Shown piece after piece: positions 36,710-48,763 of a DNA stretch of 64,000 nucleotides. The stretch spans positions 186,001-250,000 of the forward strand of contig JAJUPC010000036.1 in NCBI GenBank assembly GCA_023614405.1, in the 5' to 3' direction. The position numbers and the translations under genes were made by a program. The notes under the pieces were generated by a model. It was given only the letters and a program-made list of their open reading frames with translations, did not search any database and was not told the DNA's origin. The stretch's first letter is position 1. Each line of letters starts with the position of its first letter. The DNA comes from Avena insularis (taxonomy: Eukaryota; Streptophyta; Magnoliopsida; Poales; Poaceae).

Positions 36710-37490
36710 TATTTTCTGAACTTTTCTTACCGTAATCATACCTATTTGAAAACAGACTCTACAGGTCTCTGAATTTGGTATCTAGTAGATTCTTCCGGAG
36801 TCACCACTTGAATAACATCAATATCTTCATCTTCATACTCTTATTGCTTGAGTCATGAAACCTTTCTCTTCCTTATTACACCATTTCCTCCACTACCTGG
36901 AAATTTCTTTCACACAAAACTTTACACAGTTCTTATTAGCAACATTAGTATAAGTGAAGTGATAAAACCTTCTGAGTTCAACTTCAACAAAAAACATCAA
37001 AACATAAGCTACTGTAGCAACTCCTTCCAAAAACCCAAAAATAATTCAAAAAGGAAATCGAATAAAGAAGCAAATGCAAGAGTGGCAAAATCTGTCAAAA
37101 CAGACCAGCAGGTAAAGATCAATTTTTTCGAAACTCTTCTGTTGCTCAAATAAAAAAGTGAAAAACTAACGAAAGTTAAATAACAACCTGGGGCAGAAGC
37201 ACAACAAATTACAGGTTAATCCAACATACACAGATCTCTCACGAAGTTTTACGGTGAAGCACAAAAATCTGTTTCGGGAAAGCAACTTCCCCAAATCTTA
37301 CTTCTCTCTCATTAGAGGTTGATCTTGACACAAAAACCAAACAAAAAGGATAAGGAGAGGTTATTACTGAAGTAATAACTTCCAAGACTCAAAGAAACAA
37401 AAACAAACTGAAAGCAAAAATAAACTGGGTTGTCTCCCAAAAAGCTCTTTCTTTATAGTCATTAAGATGGGAATGATAATTTTGAAGATG
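36710..37490. other. Element B internal non-coding sequence
   Basis: AT-rich sequence between the gag ORF and the small ORF. Nothing coding is recognised. In autonomous relatives pol would be expected to end near here. Confidence 0.5.
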
Positions 37491-37491
37491 C

Positions 37492-38937
37492 TCACATAGG
37501 AATATGAATTGATTTGAAAAGGAGCATTAAGAAGCAAAAATGCACACGTTTAAGTCTAACCCACTTCCTATGCAAGGGAATTTTGTAAACAAACAAGTTG
37601 TTGAAACCACAGGCTACTAGCATAGGAAGGTACAAGAAGTGCAACATAAAAACTTTCAGCATAAAACGAGGAAACTTGATATTATTGAGATGCATAAGAA
37701 CATTTTTCCCTCTCTCATAGTAACTTTCAGTATCATGCATAAACTTAACGATATAACTATCACAAGGACCATCGTAACAATGATCACTTATTCTAACAGA
37801 AAACACAGGAATATTAGCTCTCATAACATTGATTTGTGAAACAATATTAGAGGTATCCTTACAAAGGATAGTGTGTCCCTCTTCTTCATATTTAGTAACA
37901 AAGTATTTCACATTTGCTATTATAGGTTCATCAACCATTTGTTTATCAGGTTCAACAGCTTCCTTTGTACTTTCATTAACCATACTAGCTATCATAGAAT
38001 GTTCCTTTATCTTAACTGGGAAAGGCATTTTCTCAATGTAAGGTTTGGGTAAAACATGATTAGCAGTATAAACTTCAGTATTTCTTGCAGGAACACTCTT
38101 AGCAACATCTTTATAAGGTTCATGATACTTATTCCACTTCGTTTTAGGCACTTCAATGTAGGAAGCAAAAGCCTTAAAATAAGAAGCAATAGCTTGAGAG
38201 TCTAAACCATAAGCATTTTTAATATTTTGAAATTCATCGGTTCCCATAAAAGATTCAATGCATTCATAGTCATAATTTATACCAGACTTTCTACCTTTGT
38301 CATTCTCCCAAGCTTCAGCATTGTCTTGAATATGGTCCAGAAGATCCCATTTAGCTTCTTCTTCCATGCGAGTGAATGATCTAGCACAAGAAGCATCCAA
38401 TAAATCCTTATCATGTAGAGGGAGCCTTGCATAAAAGTTATTGATAATAATATTGTTGGGGAGCTCATGAATGGGACATTTGAGCATTAGTAACTTCAAT
38501 CTCCCCCAAGCTTGAGCTGTACTCTCTCCATCAAGAGGCCAAAAGTTGTATATTTGATTCCGATCTTTATGAATCTCACTAGGAGGATAAAATTTTGAAT
38601 AAAAGAGAGGTACTATTTCCTCCCATTCAAGAGCTTAACCATTCTTCAGCAGCTTATACCATTCCTCAGCTCTTCCTTTCAGTGATAATGAGAATAACTT
38701 CTTCTTAACTTGATCTGTAGTAATACATGCACACTTGAACAACCCGCATAGTTCGTGTATAAAGAGCAAATGATCACCGGGATGGACAGTTCCATCCCCA
38801 ACATAGTAGTTATCCATAACACGATCAATAATTCTTGTAGGTATTTTAAAAGCATCATTCTCAGCAGGTGGTGGCTCATCTACTACCTTAGCAGTGGTAG
38901 TAGCATTACCAAATAAGAAACTCAGCGAATTATCCAT
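37492..38937 (-). pseudogene. Element B gag-protease-remnant ORF with a single in-frame stop
   Basis: Gag forms the virus-like particle that packages the RNA. The frame starts at MDNSLSFLFGN (38937) and runs 481 codons to 37492, with only one internal stop (TAA at 38632-38634, between LLKNG and ALEWEEIVP). Gag marks are GDHLLFIHELCGLFK, KKKLFSLSLKGRAEEWYKLL and then IYNFWPLDGESTAQAWGRLK. From about codon 285 the sequence is protease-proximal (YIEKMPFPVKIKEHS, GHTILCKDTSNIVS) up to DHCYDGPCD, where the aspartic protease active site DxGAS should follow. Instead the frame passes into SYIVKFMHDTESYYERG and a hydrophobic tail with LHFLYLPM and KWVRLK. The same junction occurs in C1. Thus it lacks protease activity, RT and integrase. 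A start at 39009 is possible but adds an atypical leader. Confidence 0.8.
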
Positions 38938-39021
38938 ATTGAAAATAAAGCAACTAATGTATAAACAATACTCACAAGAGAAGTTTCCTTTACCAGTTCC
39001 ACTTTCCAATAGCGCTTCACT

Positions 39022-39045
39022 CGCAACAGCGGCGTAAAATAGTCT
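39022..39045 (-). promoter_or_regulatory. Element B primer-binding region
   Basis: On the minus strand the LTR end TCATCA is followed by AGACTATTTTACGCCGCTGTTG. This resembles a degraded TTTGGCGCCGTTGCC, the usual start of Triticeae gypsy internal regions, and matches the C1 counterpart (TTTTTACCGCCGCTTCTGG, 60209). Confidence 0.55.
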
Positions 39046-40555
39046 TGATGACCCACAAGTATAGGGGGTGTATCGCAGTATTTTCGATAAGTAAGCGTGT
39101 CGAACCCAACGAGGAGCGGAAGGTGCTGGCTACTGGTATGGATCAGGAATTCTCTGCAAATACTTAGCAAACGGATTTTTAGGGGTTTTTGATAAAGCAA
39201 GTAAATAAAGTACGAGTAAATAAAAGACAGTAGGAATAAATGCAGCAAGTGGCCTAATCCTTTATTCAGGAAAGGACACGCCGGTTGTATTACTTAAGAT
39301 GACCAAACGTTCTCGAGGACAGATGGGAAGACTGTCAAGTGCTTTCGCTTCATATAGTTGATTAATCTTCTTTAGCTTGCTAACTGTTGTGTGGGTGAAC
39401 CTGTGCTAATGTACCGACCTTCCTAGGACTAATACATACTTGTGATTATACCCCTTGCAAACATCTGTAAGTACAAGAAAGTAATTAAGGTAGAAACCTA
39501 ACCACAACTTTAAACTCTAAGACCCTTACGTCCCTTGTGCAATGGTTTCCTAACGGGGGTTCAGGTTTCTGTCACTCTGGCAACCCCTACGATCAGTAGC
39601 CAAATACACAATGCATTCCCCTAGGCCCATATAGGTGAAGTGTCATGTAGTCGACGTTCACACGACACCACTAGAAGAAGTACACCACAACTTAAATATC
39701 AAACCATTGAATCTTTCTCAACACAATTCCACGACTAACAACATGATTTCTCCCATGTCCTCAAGAACAAAACGAACTACTCACAAGACATCATATGGAT
39801 CATGATCAGAGATAGAATAATGATGTATAACAATCTGAACATAAACAATAATTCAATGGTTCCACTCAATAGCATCAACTACAAAGAGTAATCAACACTG
39901 GGAAAGTTTCCCCTAAGAACTATGCAAGTTTCAACCCAATTGTTACAGCAATATGGAGATGGTGCTGAGAGTGCTGATGGTGATGATGGTGGTGATGATG
40001 ATGATGATCCCGATGAAGTCCAGCTTGATGGTGGTGTTGATGGCGACGATCTTCCCTCTCCGGGAAGGAATTCCCCCGGCAGAAATCTGTCTGCCGGAGA
40101 GATCTTTCTCTCTCGGTGTTTTCCGCCCCGCAGAGGCGGCATAATCTTTCTGTGGTTGCTCTCCAAGTCTTAGGGTTTCAGGAGGAACATATACGCCAGA
40201 GGGGAGAGCTAGAGGTGGGCCAGGACGGCCACACCACCTGGTGGCGTGGCCTAGGGTGGCCGGCGCCAGGGGGTGGTGTGGGCCCCCTGTGGCCCATCTC
40301 CACTCCCTCTTCTGGCAGCCTTTGTCTTCTGGAAAAATAGGATTTTCCGTATATTTTCCCGGATTTTCTGATCTTCGCGAATTTTGTCTCCAAACAACAC
40401 CTTTTCCATCAGAATCCTGACTGCAGCGGTCCATGCTCCAAAAGTCATCAACCATGCAAAAACACTAGAAATAACATAAGTATCACCTCTTAATATGAAA
40501 TATATCAATGAATAATAATTATGATTTAGAATAGTGATGCAAAATGGACGTATCA
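39046..40555 (-). mobile_element. Element B 5' LTR
   Basis: TGATACGTCC...GGGTCATCA on minus, 1510 bp, followed on the right by the TSD GGGGG. The hairpin is at 40220-40290 and a GAT repeat at 39980-40010. Confidence 0.9.
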
Positions 40556-40560
40556 GGGGG

Positions 40561-41923
40561 AGAGAGAAAATATCAATTAGAGGTCCTCCCAAAAGTGAGA
40601 AGACCTTTTTTGATTATTGGTGTATTTAATTTGGCCAAATACCCCCCACTATACATAGGGGGAGGGGAGGTACTACCTCCCTCAAAGTCCCGGGGTGGGA
40701 CTAAAGGAGATAAGGAGGGAGGGGAGGCCGCCGGTCACCTAGTGGGCCCTGCGCGGGGGGGGGGGGGGGGAGGGGGCTAGGCTCAGTCGGCCACCCCCTT
40801 GGCCCCTTCTCCCTCTCTCCTTTCCCCTAATGGGCCCTCTCCCCTCCGGGAATTGGCCCATTAAGCCTTTGACCATTTAATTGATTTTTCTCTTGATTAA
40901 ATAATTATGAATAAATGATTAAATCAATATTTAACATTTATTCACATATTATTCAACCTCCATGGCTATGGAACACTTCCACCTCCACTCCGGACATCCT
41001 CCGGACTTATCGAAACCCTTCTGGTTTTCTCTCTACAAATCTTCGGTGATTCCACCAATCCTATAAACACTCTCTAAGCATCATCAAGCCCTTAAGCGCA
41101 ATACCCCATGGTTCGGGAACACTCTAGACATGGTCGGGACACTCTCGCACCAATGATCGACAAAGGGACATGGATGGCCATGTGACCCATGTGCGTTCCA
41201 CGAAGATCTTTCATTGTTTGAACCGGGACAGTCATGTCTTATTCCCTTTGTCAATCGATACTTGCATTGCCCGAGATCTTATCAATGACATCACCATGTC
41301 GTGTTCAATCTCGTTACCAAACAACGCTACTTGACTCGTTCCGACAAGTGATATCCCCGTGATCAAATCACACGCTGTGCAGCTATTGGATATAACCTCT
41401 CCGAGTGGGCCCTTTGAGTATCTTCCCGTCACATGGACGGACAAATCCCGCTCTTGACATATATTGCCTCTACGGTTTCCTCCGAGTACCTGAACACACC
41501 TTTATAACCACTATATTACCAAGTGGCGCTTGATGCTATCTAAGCACTCTCGGGAGACAGTGATTGATATAGCCTCACGGTCTAAGGAATAGTCTATGAG
41601 GATCCATTTCTAATCATCGTAACTTGAACTTCGTGACATGTCACAATGTTTAGGTTGGGTATTGGTTCATCATCTCATTCTCAGAATGAGATGACTCCAT
41701 TTCCAACTGGCATAAATGCCACATGACCAGGAAACATGATCATCTGTTGACCAATGAACCAGTGACTATAGTTTCATTGGGAACCCCTGGTTGTTTGTAT
41801 ATCACACGTGTATTGATGTTTCCACTCAATACAGTTATAGCATGATATAAAACTTAATCATAAACTATATGAAATATGATAATAGTCCTTACTACTATTT
41901 GTCTCTAGGGCATATTTCCAACA
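40561..41923 (-). mobile_element. Copia E 3' LTR, part 2
   Basis: This continues 32543 after removal of element B. It ends, read on minus, at TGTTGGAAATATGCCC, the characteristic start of BARE/WIS/Angela-type LTRs. It includes a 16-base G run (40755-40770). The short ORFs found on it are shared by the inverted copy 45484-46847 and the copy at 56831-58601, and are not genes. Confidence 0.85.
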
Positions 41924-41945
41924 GTCTCCCACTTGCACTAGAGTA
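41924..41945 (-). promoter_or_regulatory. Copia E polypurine tract
   Basis: On minus, CTCTAGTGCAAGTGGGAGAC lies immediately before TGTTGGAAATATG. It corresponds to the BARE-type PPT (GTGCAAGTGGGAGAC) and fixes the element as minus-oriented, with this as its 3' LTR. Confidence 0.85.
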
Positions 41946-44769
41946 CAAATACACTAGCTGCATTTGTTCTCAATCTTTGGCACCATATATCCGGTACCCT
42001 GAACATGCTTGCTCATGGAAGAGGTTGAGTCTTGGGTCTGTACTTTACAGTCCCAAATCCTTTGCAACTTACTAATGTCACCTTGATTGACATTAATACT
42101 TTATCATCACATGATAGCATCTGTGTGTATGCATCATAGTTATGGCAGCAAAACGAGGCCTGGTTCCAGGAGCCTACAGTGACTTTAGATCAACCTCGAG
42201 GGCTTTCTCATGGGCACTATGCCCTGGGACACATCATTCTACGTTAAAAAGCAAACTACCCCGCCATAAAATTATACAACACTTTAGATGGTACCCTTAT
42301 CTATTATTATAAATGTATTCATCGTAACACTAGTGCACTCTATGCAACTTTCAATGTCTTTGTTCACCTCACTTCCTACTTGACTTTAATCGGTATCTAC
42401 AGGAGTTTCCAACATATTCCCTTATAACATAACCCATTATGTTTTAAGATATGTTATCCTTTATGGATTTGGAAAATATATCCACAGTTCTCTACTAGAC
42501 ACTACGGAAAAACTCAGCTCAACGTTCTGTGATTCGAACTTAATCACTTTTAAACGTTCCTTAATTGGATCACATATTATGTTAAGTTATCATCATGGTT
42601 TTCTAAGATAGAACCTATGTTTCAACATAGTGTATGAAGATCATCCTTTTCTTTCTTTCAACCATCGATGTTAAACTTAATACTATTCCTAATTTAAGTT
42701 ATTAAGGACCAGTTCCTTAATTAACTTATATTCCGAAACCCTTTTTAGAACCCCTTAAGGAATACTACATAATATCATAATACACCTATTATCAACTTCT
42801 ACATCTTATAAATCATTATTTATAAGTATTTGCGCTTTTATGCTTAACATACTTAAGAATTACTCCTATAAGCTCCCACTCAAAATATGTTCCTACATAT
42901 TTGAATTTGAGACTTATATTGCTCCCACTCAAAAATATGTCAATCACATATTGTTTCAGGAAGACTTTCATAGCCCCCACTCAATTTTATGCAAATTGCA
43001 TATCCACTCACTATTTTGAACAACTTCAAAATCCTTTGTTCAAATATCAAACTTGGGATTTACTATGAGATACTAGTACTATTACTAGTTTTAAATACTC
43101 CAGAAATGAAGCACACATTAATCAAATTCATTTGAATTTGCCTAATACTTGACAAATTGTTCTTTTGTCATTCACCCCTTTTTCCACTATGGCTTTGTAG
43201 TCATTTGGGAAAATTCAAGTAACCCCTTTTACTTGTGAGATTCAGCAATGAATTCCTTTCTAATCTCAAGGGAAGTTTGCTTCTAGGATTTCTCATAATT
43301 TAGTTTACCATTATTTCCTTAGTAGTTCGTAGATATGTCATATTCCAATAATCATGACAAATGATTCTCAAATGTCTCCATACTAGATATGGATTTCATT
43401 TTGAACCCTACTTCATGTAGTGAAAACACTAGTGGGGAAAATACAATGATCAATATCATTGATTCTTTCCTTTTGTGAAGAGAATCATTCAGGAACGTTT
43501 GTCCGTTGCGCTTCTCAACACTCTGATGCAGGGTTTTGAATCCTCATCGTGTTTTACACTATTTTCCATTTGCCCCATAATTGAGAAACATCACTAGAAG
43601 TGAGCTTTCTCAAGAATGCACCAAAATCCAAGCAGTACAATTCTTGCTTTCCTTTTGGTTTTAGCTATGGATTTTGTATTCAAAGTTTCCAATGAATACT
43701 CTACAAGGACTTATTCGCTATTGTTTTGGTTATACCGAATAACCCCAAAACTTTCATGAATTCAAATGGTTCACTACATTCTAATTGAGTGCTAACTATT
43801 TCTAACTAATGGTCTCTACATCTACACTACAACGATTTATTTGGTGCCTTCTATTCACCCACTTTGATATCTAATATCACATTCTGATGCTTCACATTTT
43901 GACGTTTCAAAACGCTTTGCATTCCACAATTCCTTTTATGCCATTCTTATAAAGTTGAATTTCATTACTATTGATCAAATCATAGTAATTAGATTCTCTT
44001 TTATATTTACACCCTTTTATTGATGAAACTCTTTGATCAAATCAAATAGTTTCATATTTATGTTTCTTTGGTAAACTTCTTTACACATTTAAACAATCAT
44101 ATTATGATAATTACCATTTTTGTTAAAACGCAATACATCGAATATATATTTACTTTTAACAATTCATTAAGCACTTTGTATTCAAGTAATACACGGTGTT
44201 CAAGTTATTTTGCCGAACTTAGGCATGATATATATGTGATAAGAAATTGAATGACTTTCACATATTATCACATAACTTTGAATTTAAAGAATGGTTTTCA
44301 TTCTGTAATGAAATATCATTTAAGTTGGGTATTTTAAGGCATTTTAATATTTTACAAATGTTCATGCGTTATCAATTAGTTTCAAACAACAAGGATAATT
44401 CACATATAATCAAATAAGATATGAACGCGAATAGAAATCATTCATAAAAGTGGAACAACTGTTTGTTACAAACTGATATGAATAACCGTGTCACAAAATG
44501 TGAGACACACTAAAGAAGTTCACAACCTTTTGATTATAATAATCATCCTAAAACATAAACTAAGTGATAAACATCGAGGGAGAGTGTCGTCGGCCATCAT
44601 CATCATGCTTGCCATCAACACGCAACGTCACCTCCTCTCTAGCAAGCACCTCTCATGCAGAAGGACCTGTTTTCAGCAAAACAGAACAAGTATCAAATAT
44701 ACTTAACACTGCAAATGTGTTTGCAAGATTATAATATTTATAAAACTGTATATCAAATATATACTTTTG
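41946..44769 (-). other. Copia E internal region without recognisable pol
   Basis: 2.8 kb of AT-rich sequence with no long ORF and none of the copia integrase, RT or RNase H motifs on either strand. It has repeats of the type GCTCCCACTCAAA (42870-42985). It is either a heavily decayed pol or a non-coding interior of a non-autonomous element. Confidence 0.55.
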
Positions 44770-45401
44770 TCATTGATTACCTGAGCGACATCTGGTTCAA
44801 CCAACACATTCCTGAGATGTGTCACGAACCAGTGGAACTCCATTGATTCTGCGTCGCCCCTCATTATGCAAGTCCTGACTTGTGCTTGTTAGCTTGGTGG
44901 CAGCGACTGCAGCACAATGTCTTTTGCAAAAGAGCCTGTCATCCAGCTATCCAGGACGTATGCATGCCTCATGTACACATCATGCATGCGCTCCAAGTGG
45001 TCGTCCAGTGATGAGTTCTCCTCCATCTTAATGGAGAGGAAGTCTCCCATCAGCTCATGCTCCCATATGCGTGCTTGTTCCACGAAATGTGTCCTAAGCT
45101 ATAGCATCACCGAACGAGGGTTGACATCACCCACGAAAGGCCACATCTCATCCACCATTCCGAAACGCATGGTAACTGAAATGAAGGAGGCCATCTCATG
45201 ACGGAGATAGCGGTCTTTCCGTTGCTCTGGGGTCTCTAGGTCAGTATGCTGATCCAAATCCATCCCATCGAGTATGTAGTCGACCACGTCATTCTCGCTA
45301 AGAAGAACGTGGAGACGTGCAACCCATATGGAGAAGTTTGATCCATCTAATCTGAGCTTCTCTCCTTCCAAGCAATCAATCATCAATAGGGAAGGTGCCA
45401 T
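44770..45401 (-). pseudogene. Copia gag (UBN2-like), two stops
   Basis: It starts MAPSLLMIDCLEGEKLRLDG, with the usual gag phrase NFSIWVARLHVLL next. It continues through an in-frame TAG (45096-45098) to RTHFVEQARIWEHELMGDF, SLDDHLERMHDVYMRHA, WMTGSFAKDIVLQSLPPS and then TAA (44889-44891). Beyond the stop the gag similarity continues (IMRGDAESMEFHWFVTHLR, NVLVEPDVAQVI) to about 44770. No zinc knuckle or protease follows. Gag would assemble particles. The gene is dead as written but only lightly damaged compared with the rest of the element. Confidence 0.75.
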
Positions 45402-45483
45402 CTACATTTATAATTGCAAAAGGAATTTAGACTAAGTTTATAATTAAATGAGTTAATAATAACTCCACTCAGAAACACCTATC

Positions 45484-46847
45484 TGTTGGAAATATGCCCT
45501 AGAGACAAATAGTAGTAAGGACTATTATCATATTTCATATAGTTTATGATTAAGTTTTATATCATGCTATAATTGTATTGAGTGGAAACATCAATACACG
45601 TGTGATATATAAACAACCAGGGGTTCCCAGTGAAACTCTAGTCACTGGTTCATTGGTCAACAGATGATCAAGTTTCCTGATCATGTGACATTTATGCCAG
45701 TTGGAAATGGAGTCATCTCATTGAGAGAATGAGATGATGAACCAATAACCAACCTAAACATCATGACCCAATCATGTCACGAAGTTCAAGTTATGATGAT
45801 TAGAAATGGATCCTCGTAGACTATTCCTTAGACCGTGAGGCTATATCAATCACTGTCTCTCGAGAGTGCTTAGATAGCATCAAGCGCCACTTGGTAATAC
45901 TGTGGTTATAAAGGTGTGTTCAGGTACTCGGAGGAAACCGTAGAGGCAATATATGTCAAGAGCGGGATTTGTCCGTCCATGTGACGGAAAGATACTCGAG
46001 GGCCCACTCGGAGAAGTAATATCCAATAGCTACGCAGCGTGTGATTTGATCACATGGATATCACTTGTTGGAACGAGTCAAGTAGCGTTGTTCGGTAACG
46101 AGATTGAACACGACATGATGATGTCATTGATCTTATCTCGGGCAATGCAAGTATCGAGAGACAAAGGGAATAAGACACGACTGTCCAGGTTCAAACGATG
46201 AAAGATCTCCGTGGAACGCACAGGGGTCACATGGCCATCCAGGTCCCTCTGTCGATCATTGGTGCATGAGTGTCCCAACCATATCTGGAGTGTTCTCGAA
46301 CCATGGGGTATCACGCTTAAGGGCTTGATGATGCTTAGAGAGTGTTTATAGGATTGGAAGAATCACCGAAGAATAGTAGAGAGAAAACCGGAAGGGTTTC
46401 GGTAAGTCTGGAGGATGTCCGGAGTGGAGGTGCAAGGTGTTGCATAGCCACGGAGATTGAATAATATGTGAATAAATGTTAAATGTTATTTAATCATTTA
46501 TACATAATTATTTAATAAAGAGAAAATCAATTATAATGGTCAAAGGCTTAATGGGCTAATTTCTAGAGGGAGAGGGCCCATTAGGGAAAGGAGAGAGGGA
46601 GAAGGGGCCAAGGGGGCTGGCCGACGGCCTCCGCTCCCCCTCCTCTCCTTTAGTCTCACCCCGGGACTTTGAGGGAGGTAGTACCTCCCCTCCCCCTATA
46701 TATTGTGGGGGTATTTGGCCAAAATAAATACACCAATAATCAATAAAGATCTTCTCACTTTTGGGAGGACCTCCAATTGATATTTTCTCTCTCCCCCTCT
46801 CTCTCTCGTGATCGTGGTCCCAAGTCTGGACTGTGCGAACGAGAGAC
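45484..46847 (+). mobile_element. Inverted, 3'-truncated E-type LTR (plus)
   Basis: It begins TGTTGGAAATATGCCC and aligns to the reverse complement of 40561-41923, but stops at GAACGAGAGAC (46847), lacking the last ~430 bp. It lies 82 bp upstream of the minus-strand gag start, in the wrong orientation to be the 5' LTR of E, and no PBS is seen between them. The right edge joins the first tandem unit. Confidence 0.8.
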
Positions 46848-48188
46848 GATTTCAACAAAAATAGTGAAAATCATTATTTCATAAACTTCATTGTGCATTT
46901 AAGTAAATATATGTATTTACTTAATGAAACACAAGTCTGAAACTATTTGAGTTGTTCAAATGATTTCAGAATGAAGTAGGATATTAAATTAACAGGAATA
47001 CAAAGTCTTTGTGATTGGATCACATGACTAAGTATTCAAGTTAAAATTTGGCATAGAAGGACTGTTTGAGTTAAATCGAAGTGTATTTACATGTGTAAAC
47101 ATCATAACCGTATTGTCCAAACATGTTTTCCATTTCAATATAGAATATTGTGCTATAGTGTTTAGTGGCATTTCATTGGTCACTGTAACACTTAATTTTG
47201 GTATGTTATCTCTATTGAGAGTGGGCTTATGATGATTAGTAACCTTAGGATCAAGGGAAAGAATGTTGGAACTGATCCGTGATTGTAAATTCAAGATAAA
47301 ATGGGGTTGCCACATATGAGTGTGTGCCTTGATCAGGGGAAACTCACACAATTTTTGGTTTGGTCCCATGTCCCCACCGCCTTTGTATAGAAAGGTAAAG
47401 TGGTGGTACAAAAAATTAAATCTACAAGGTAAGCTGCCTCTCTCTCCTTTCCATGGCTCAGATAAGTAAACTCCAAGAAGAAGGAGAGGTCCAAAGAAAC
47501 TATATGTGTTAACCACCAATCCAAACAGGGCGCTAAAAATAACAAGACCATCTACCATCGACGGTGTCTATGGCCTTCCTAAACGAGTAAGGAGGTCCTT
47601 CCACAGCTTCACCAACTAGCACTGGACCACATGGGGTCCATGGGAACTCTTATAGTTCTAGGTAGTACCCCTTTTATCCACTTTAGGTTAACCCTAAAGC
47701 ACCAACTCAACGGTCCTACTAAAGATTAGTCACTTTGGCTTCCACATTTTTCGTTGGGAAAAAAGGTGGCGCGTGAACTAGCAATTTTTTTCATAGTGGC
47801 TCATACAACATATGTCTATATTGTTGCTCTAGTTGATGTGGAATGTAACCATCTCACCGAGGGATAAAAGCTCTTTTCCACATTAAATTCATATACAAGT
47901 ACAAAACATATACAAATTTATCTCTCAGATTAACTGGTAGGCAGTAAATGTAATTAACATATTTTGCACAAGCATTTTACTTACATCGTAACACACGATT
48001 TTGTTTGGGAGGGAAAAGAATACAATTTCCCTAGGATGAGATAAATTCTAATATTTATTTATTAGGCAATAAGTAACTACAACTAAACCCTCCCTAATTT
48101 TAGGCGAGTTTTTACATTTGTCTAAAGAAAGGATTTGGATGACTCAACTAATGAATACTAATTATTTCATGATTTTTATTTCTTGGTC

Positions 48189-48196
48189 TATAAATA
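48189..48196 (+). promoter_or_regulatory. TATA box, unit 1
   Basis: TATAAATA, about 100 bp before the first ATG (48293) of the small decayed gene. The stretch between has a CT-rich 5'-UTR-like tract (CTTCTTCTTTCTCCTCC). Identical in unit 2 at 52021-52028. Confidence 0.5.
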
Positions 48197-48292
48197 CATA
48201 GAAATACGACGACCAGATCATGCAGAAAAAATATCACACTTGCTCATCTTCTTCTTTCTCCTCCTTATCCACCTGTGGTATCTCTCGGTCCC

Positions 48293-48763
48293 ATGCTGGA
48301 GAGTGCCATGGTCGTCTCCCCACGTCCTCAACTTAGAGCTAGGTCTGCTCTTTCCCACATTGCACCGAGCACAATCACCTCGATCGCCATGGAGGACCTC
48401 TGCCCCAATAACATGGCTTGAAGCGGCATCGGCGAGATATTAGCATCCATGGTCATCGCACAGTGGGCAACATGGCGCCGGCAGGCGATCGAGAATATGT
48501 TGCTCTCTGCAGCACTGGACCTCGACCGCGACTCCCTGGCTGGCCTCCAAGACATCTCCACCATGCTCCACGCCTCGTTCCTCCATGCTCGTGCTGCTGC
48601 CGATGACGACAGTAACAGCGGGAGGTGGATCGTCATGTGGTAGAGCTCCCCGGGTGGCAGCATCGGTGTGGAGAGGCATGTCCGCGAAAGCCCTAACGGC
48701 CACATAAAACTTGCAAACGATAAAGTAGATGTGTCTAACTTTATTTTGCAGGAGGGCTTGTGA
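48293..48763 (+). pseudogene. Small gene of unknown function, unit 1 copy (decayed)
   Basis: The frame starting at ATG 48293 spans 156 codons to TGA 48761-48763, broken by TGA at 48419-48421 and TAG at 48641-48643. In the unit 2 copy the same positions read TGC (Cys) and CAG (Gln), so these stops are recent lesions. Readable segments include VSPRPQLRARSALS, IGEILASMVIAQWATWRRQ, MLLSAALDLDRDSLAGLQD and a Ser/Asp-rich C-terminal half with SSPGGSIGVERHV. No signal peptide, transmembrane helix or known domain is evident. GC content is well above the surroundings, consistent with former coding sequence. Confidence 0.55.

Larger units (their letters stand above)
32544..40555 (-). mobile_element. 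Element B: complete non-autonomous Athila-like gypsy retrotransposon
   Basis: It has two LTRs in direct orientation, a PBS, a gag-type ORF, a second ORF, a conserved 3' block and a PPT, and lies within the LTR of copia E. A perfect TSD GGGGG flanks it (32539-32543 and 40556-40560). Reverse transcriptase, RNase H and integrase are absent: the coding frame jumps from the start of protease to a hydrophobic C-terminal segment. It therefore depends on enzymes from a related element. Assignment to the Athila lineage rests on the gag sequence type, long non-coding 3' region and PPT, and is inferred. Confidence 0.9.

Noticed and set aside
40544..40780. Glycine-rich ORF with a poly-G tail
   Set aside because: It spans the joint between element B and the copia LTR and ends in a 16-base G run; a chance frame.
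42870..42985. Short repeats GCTCCCACTCAAA considered as a CRISPR-like array
   Set aside because: Only about three units, irregular spacing, and a plant transposon context.
47028..47558. 176-codon minus-strand ORF in tandem unit 1
   Set aside because: The counterparts in units 2 and 3 and at 10830-11207 shift frame and are shorter; no family match. It may be worth one search but is not supported as a gene.
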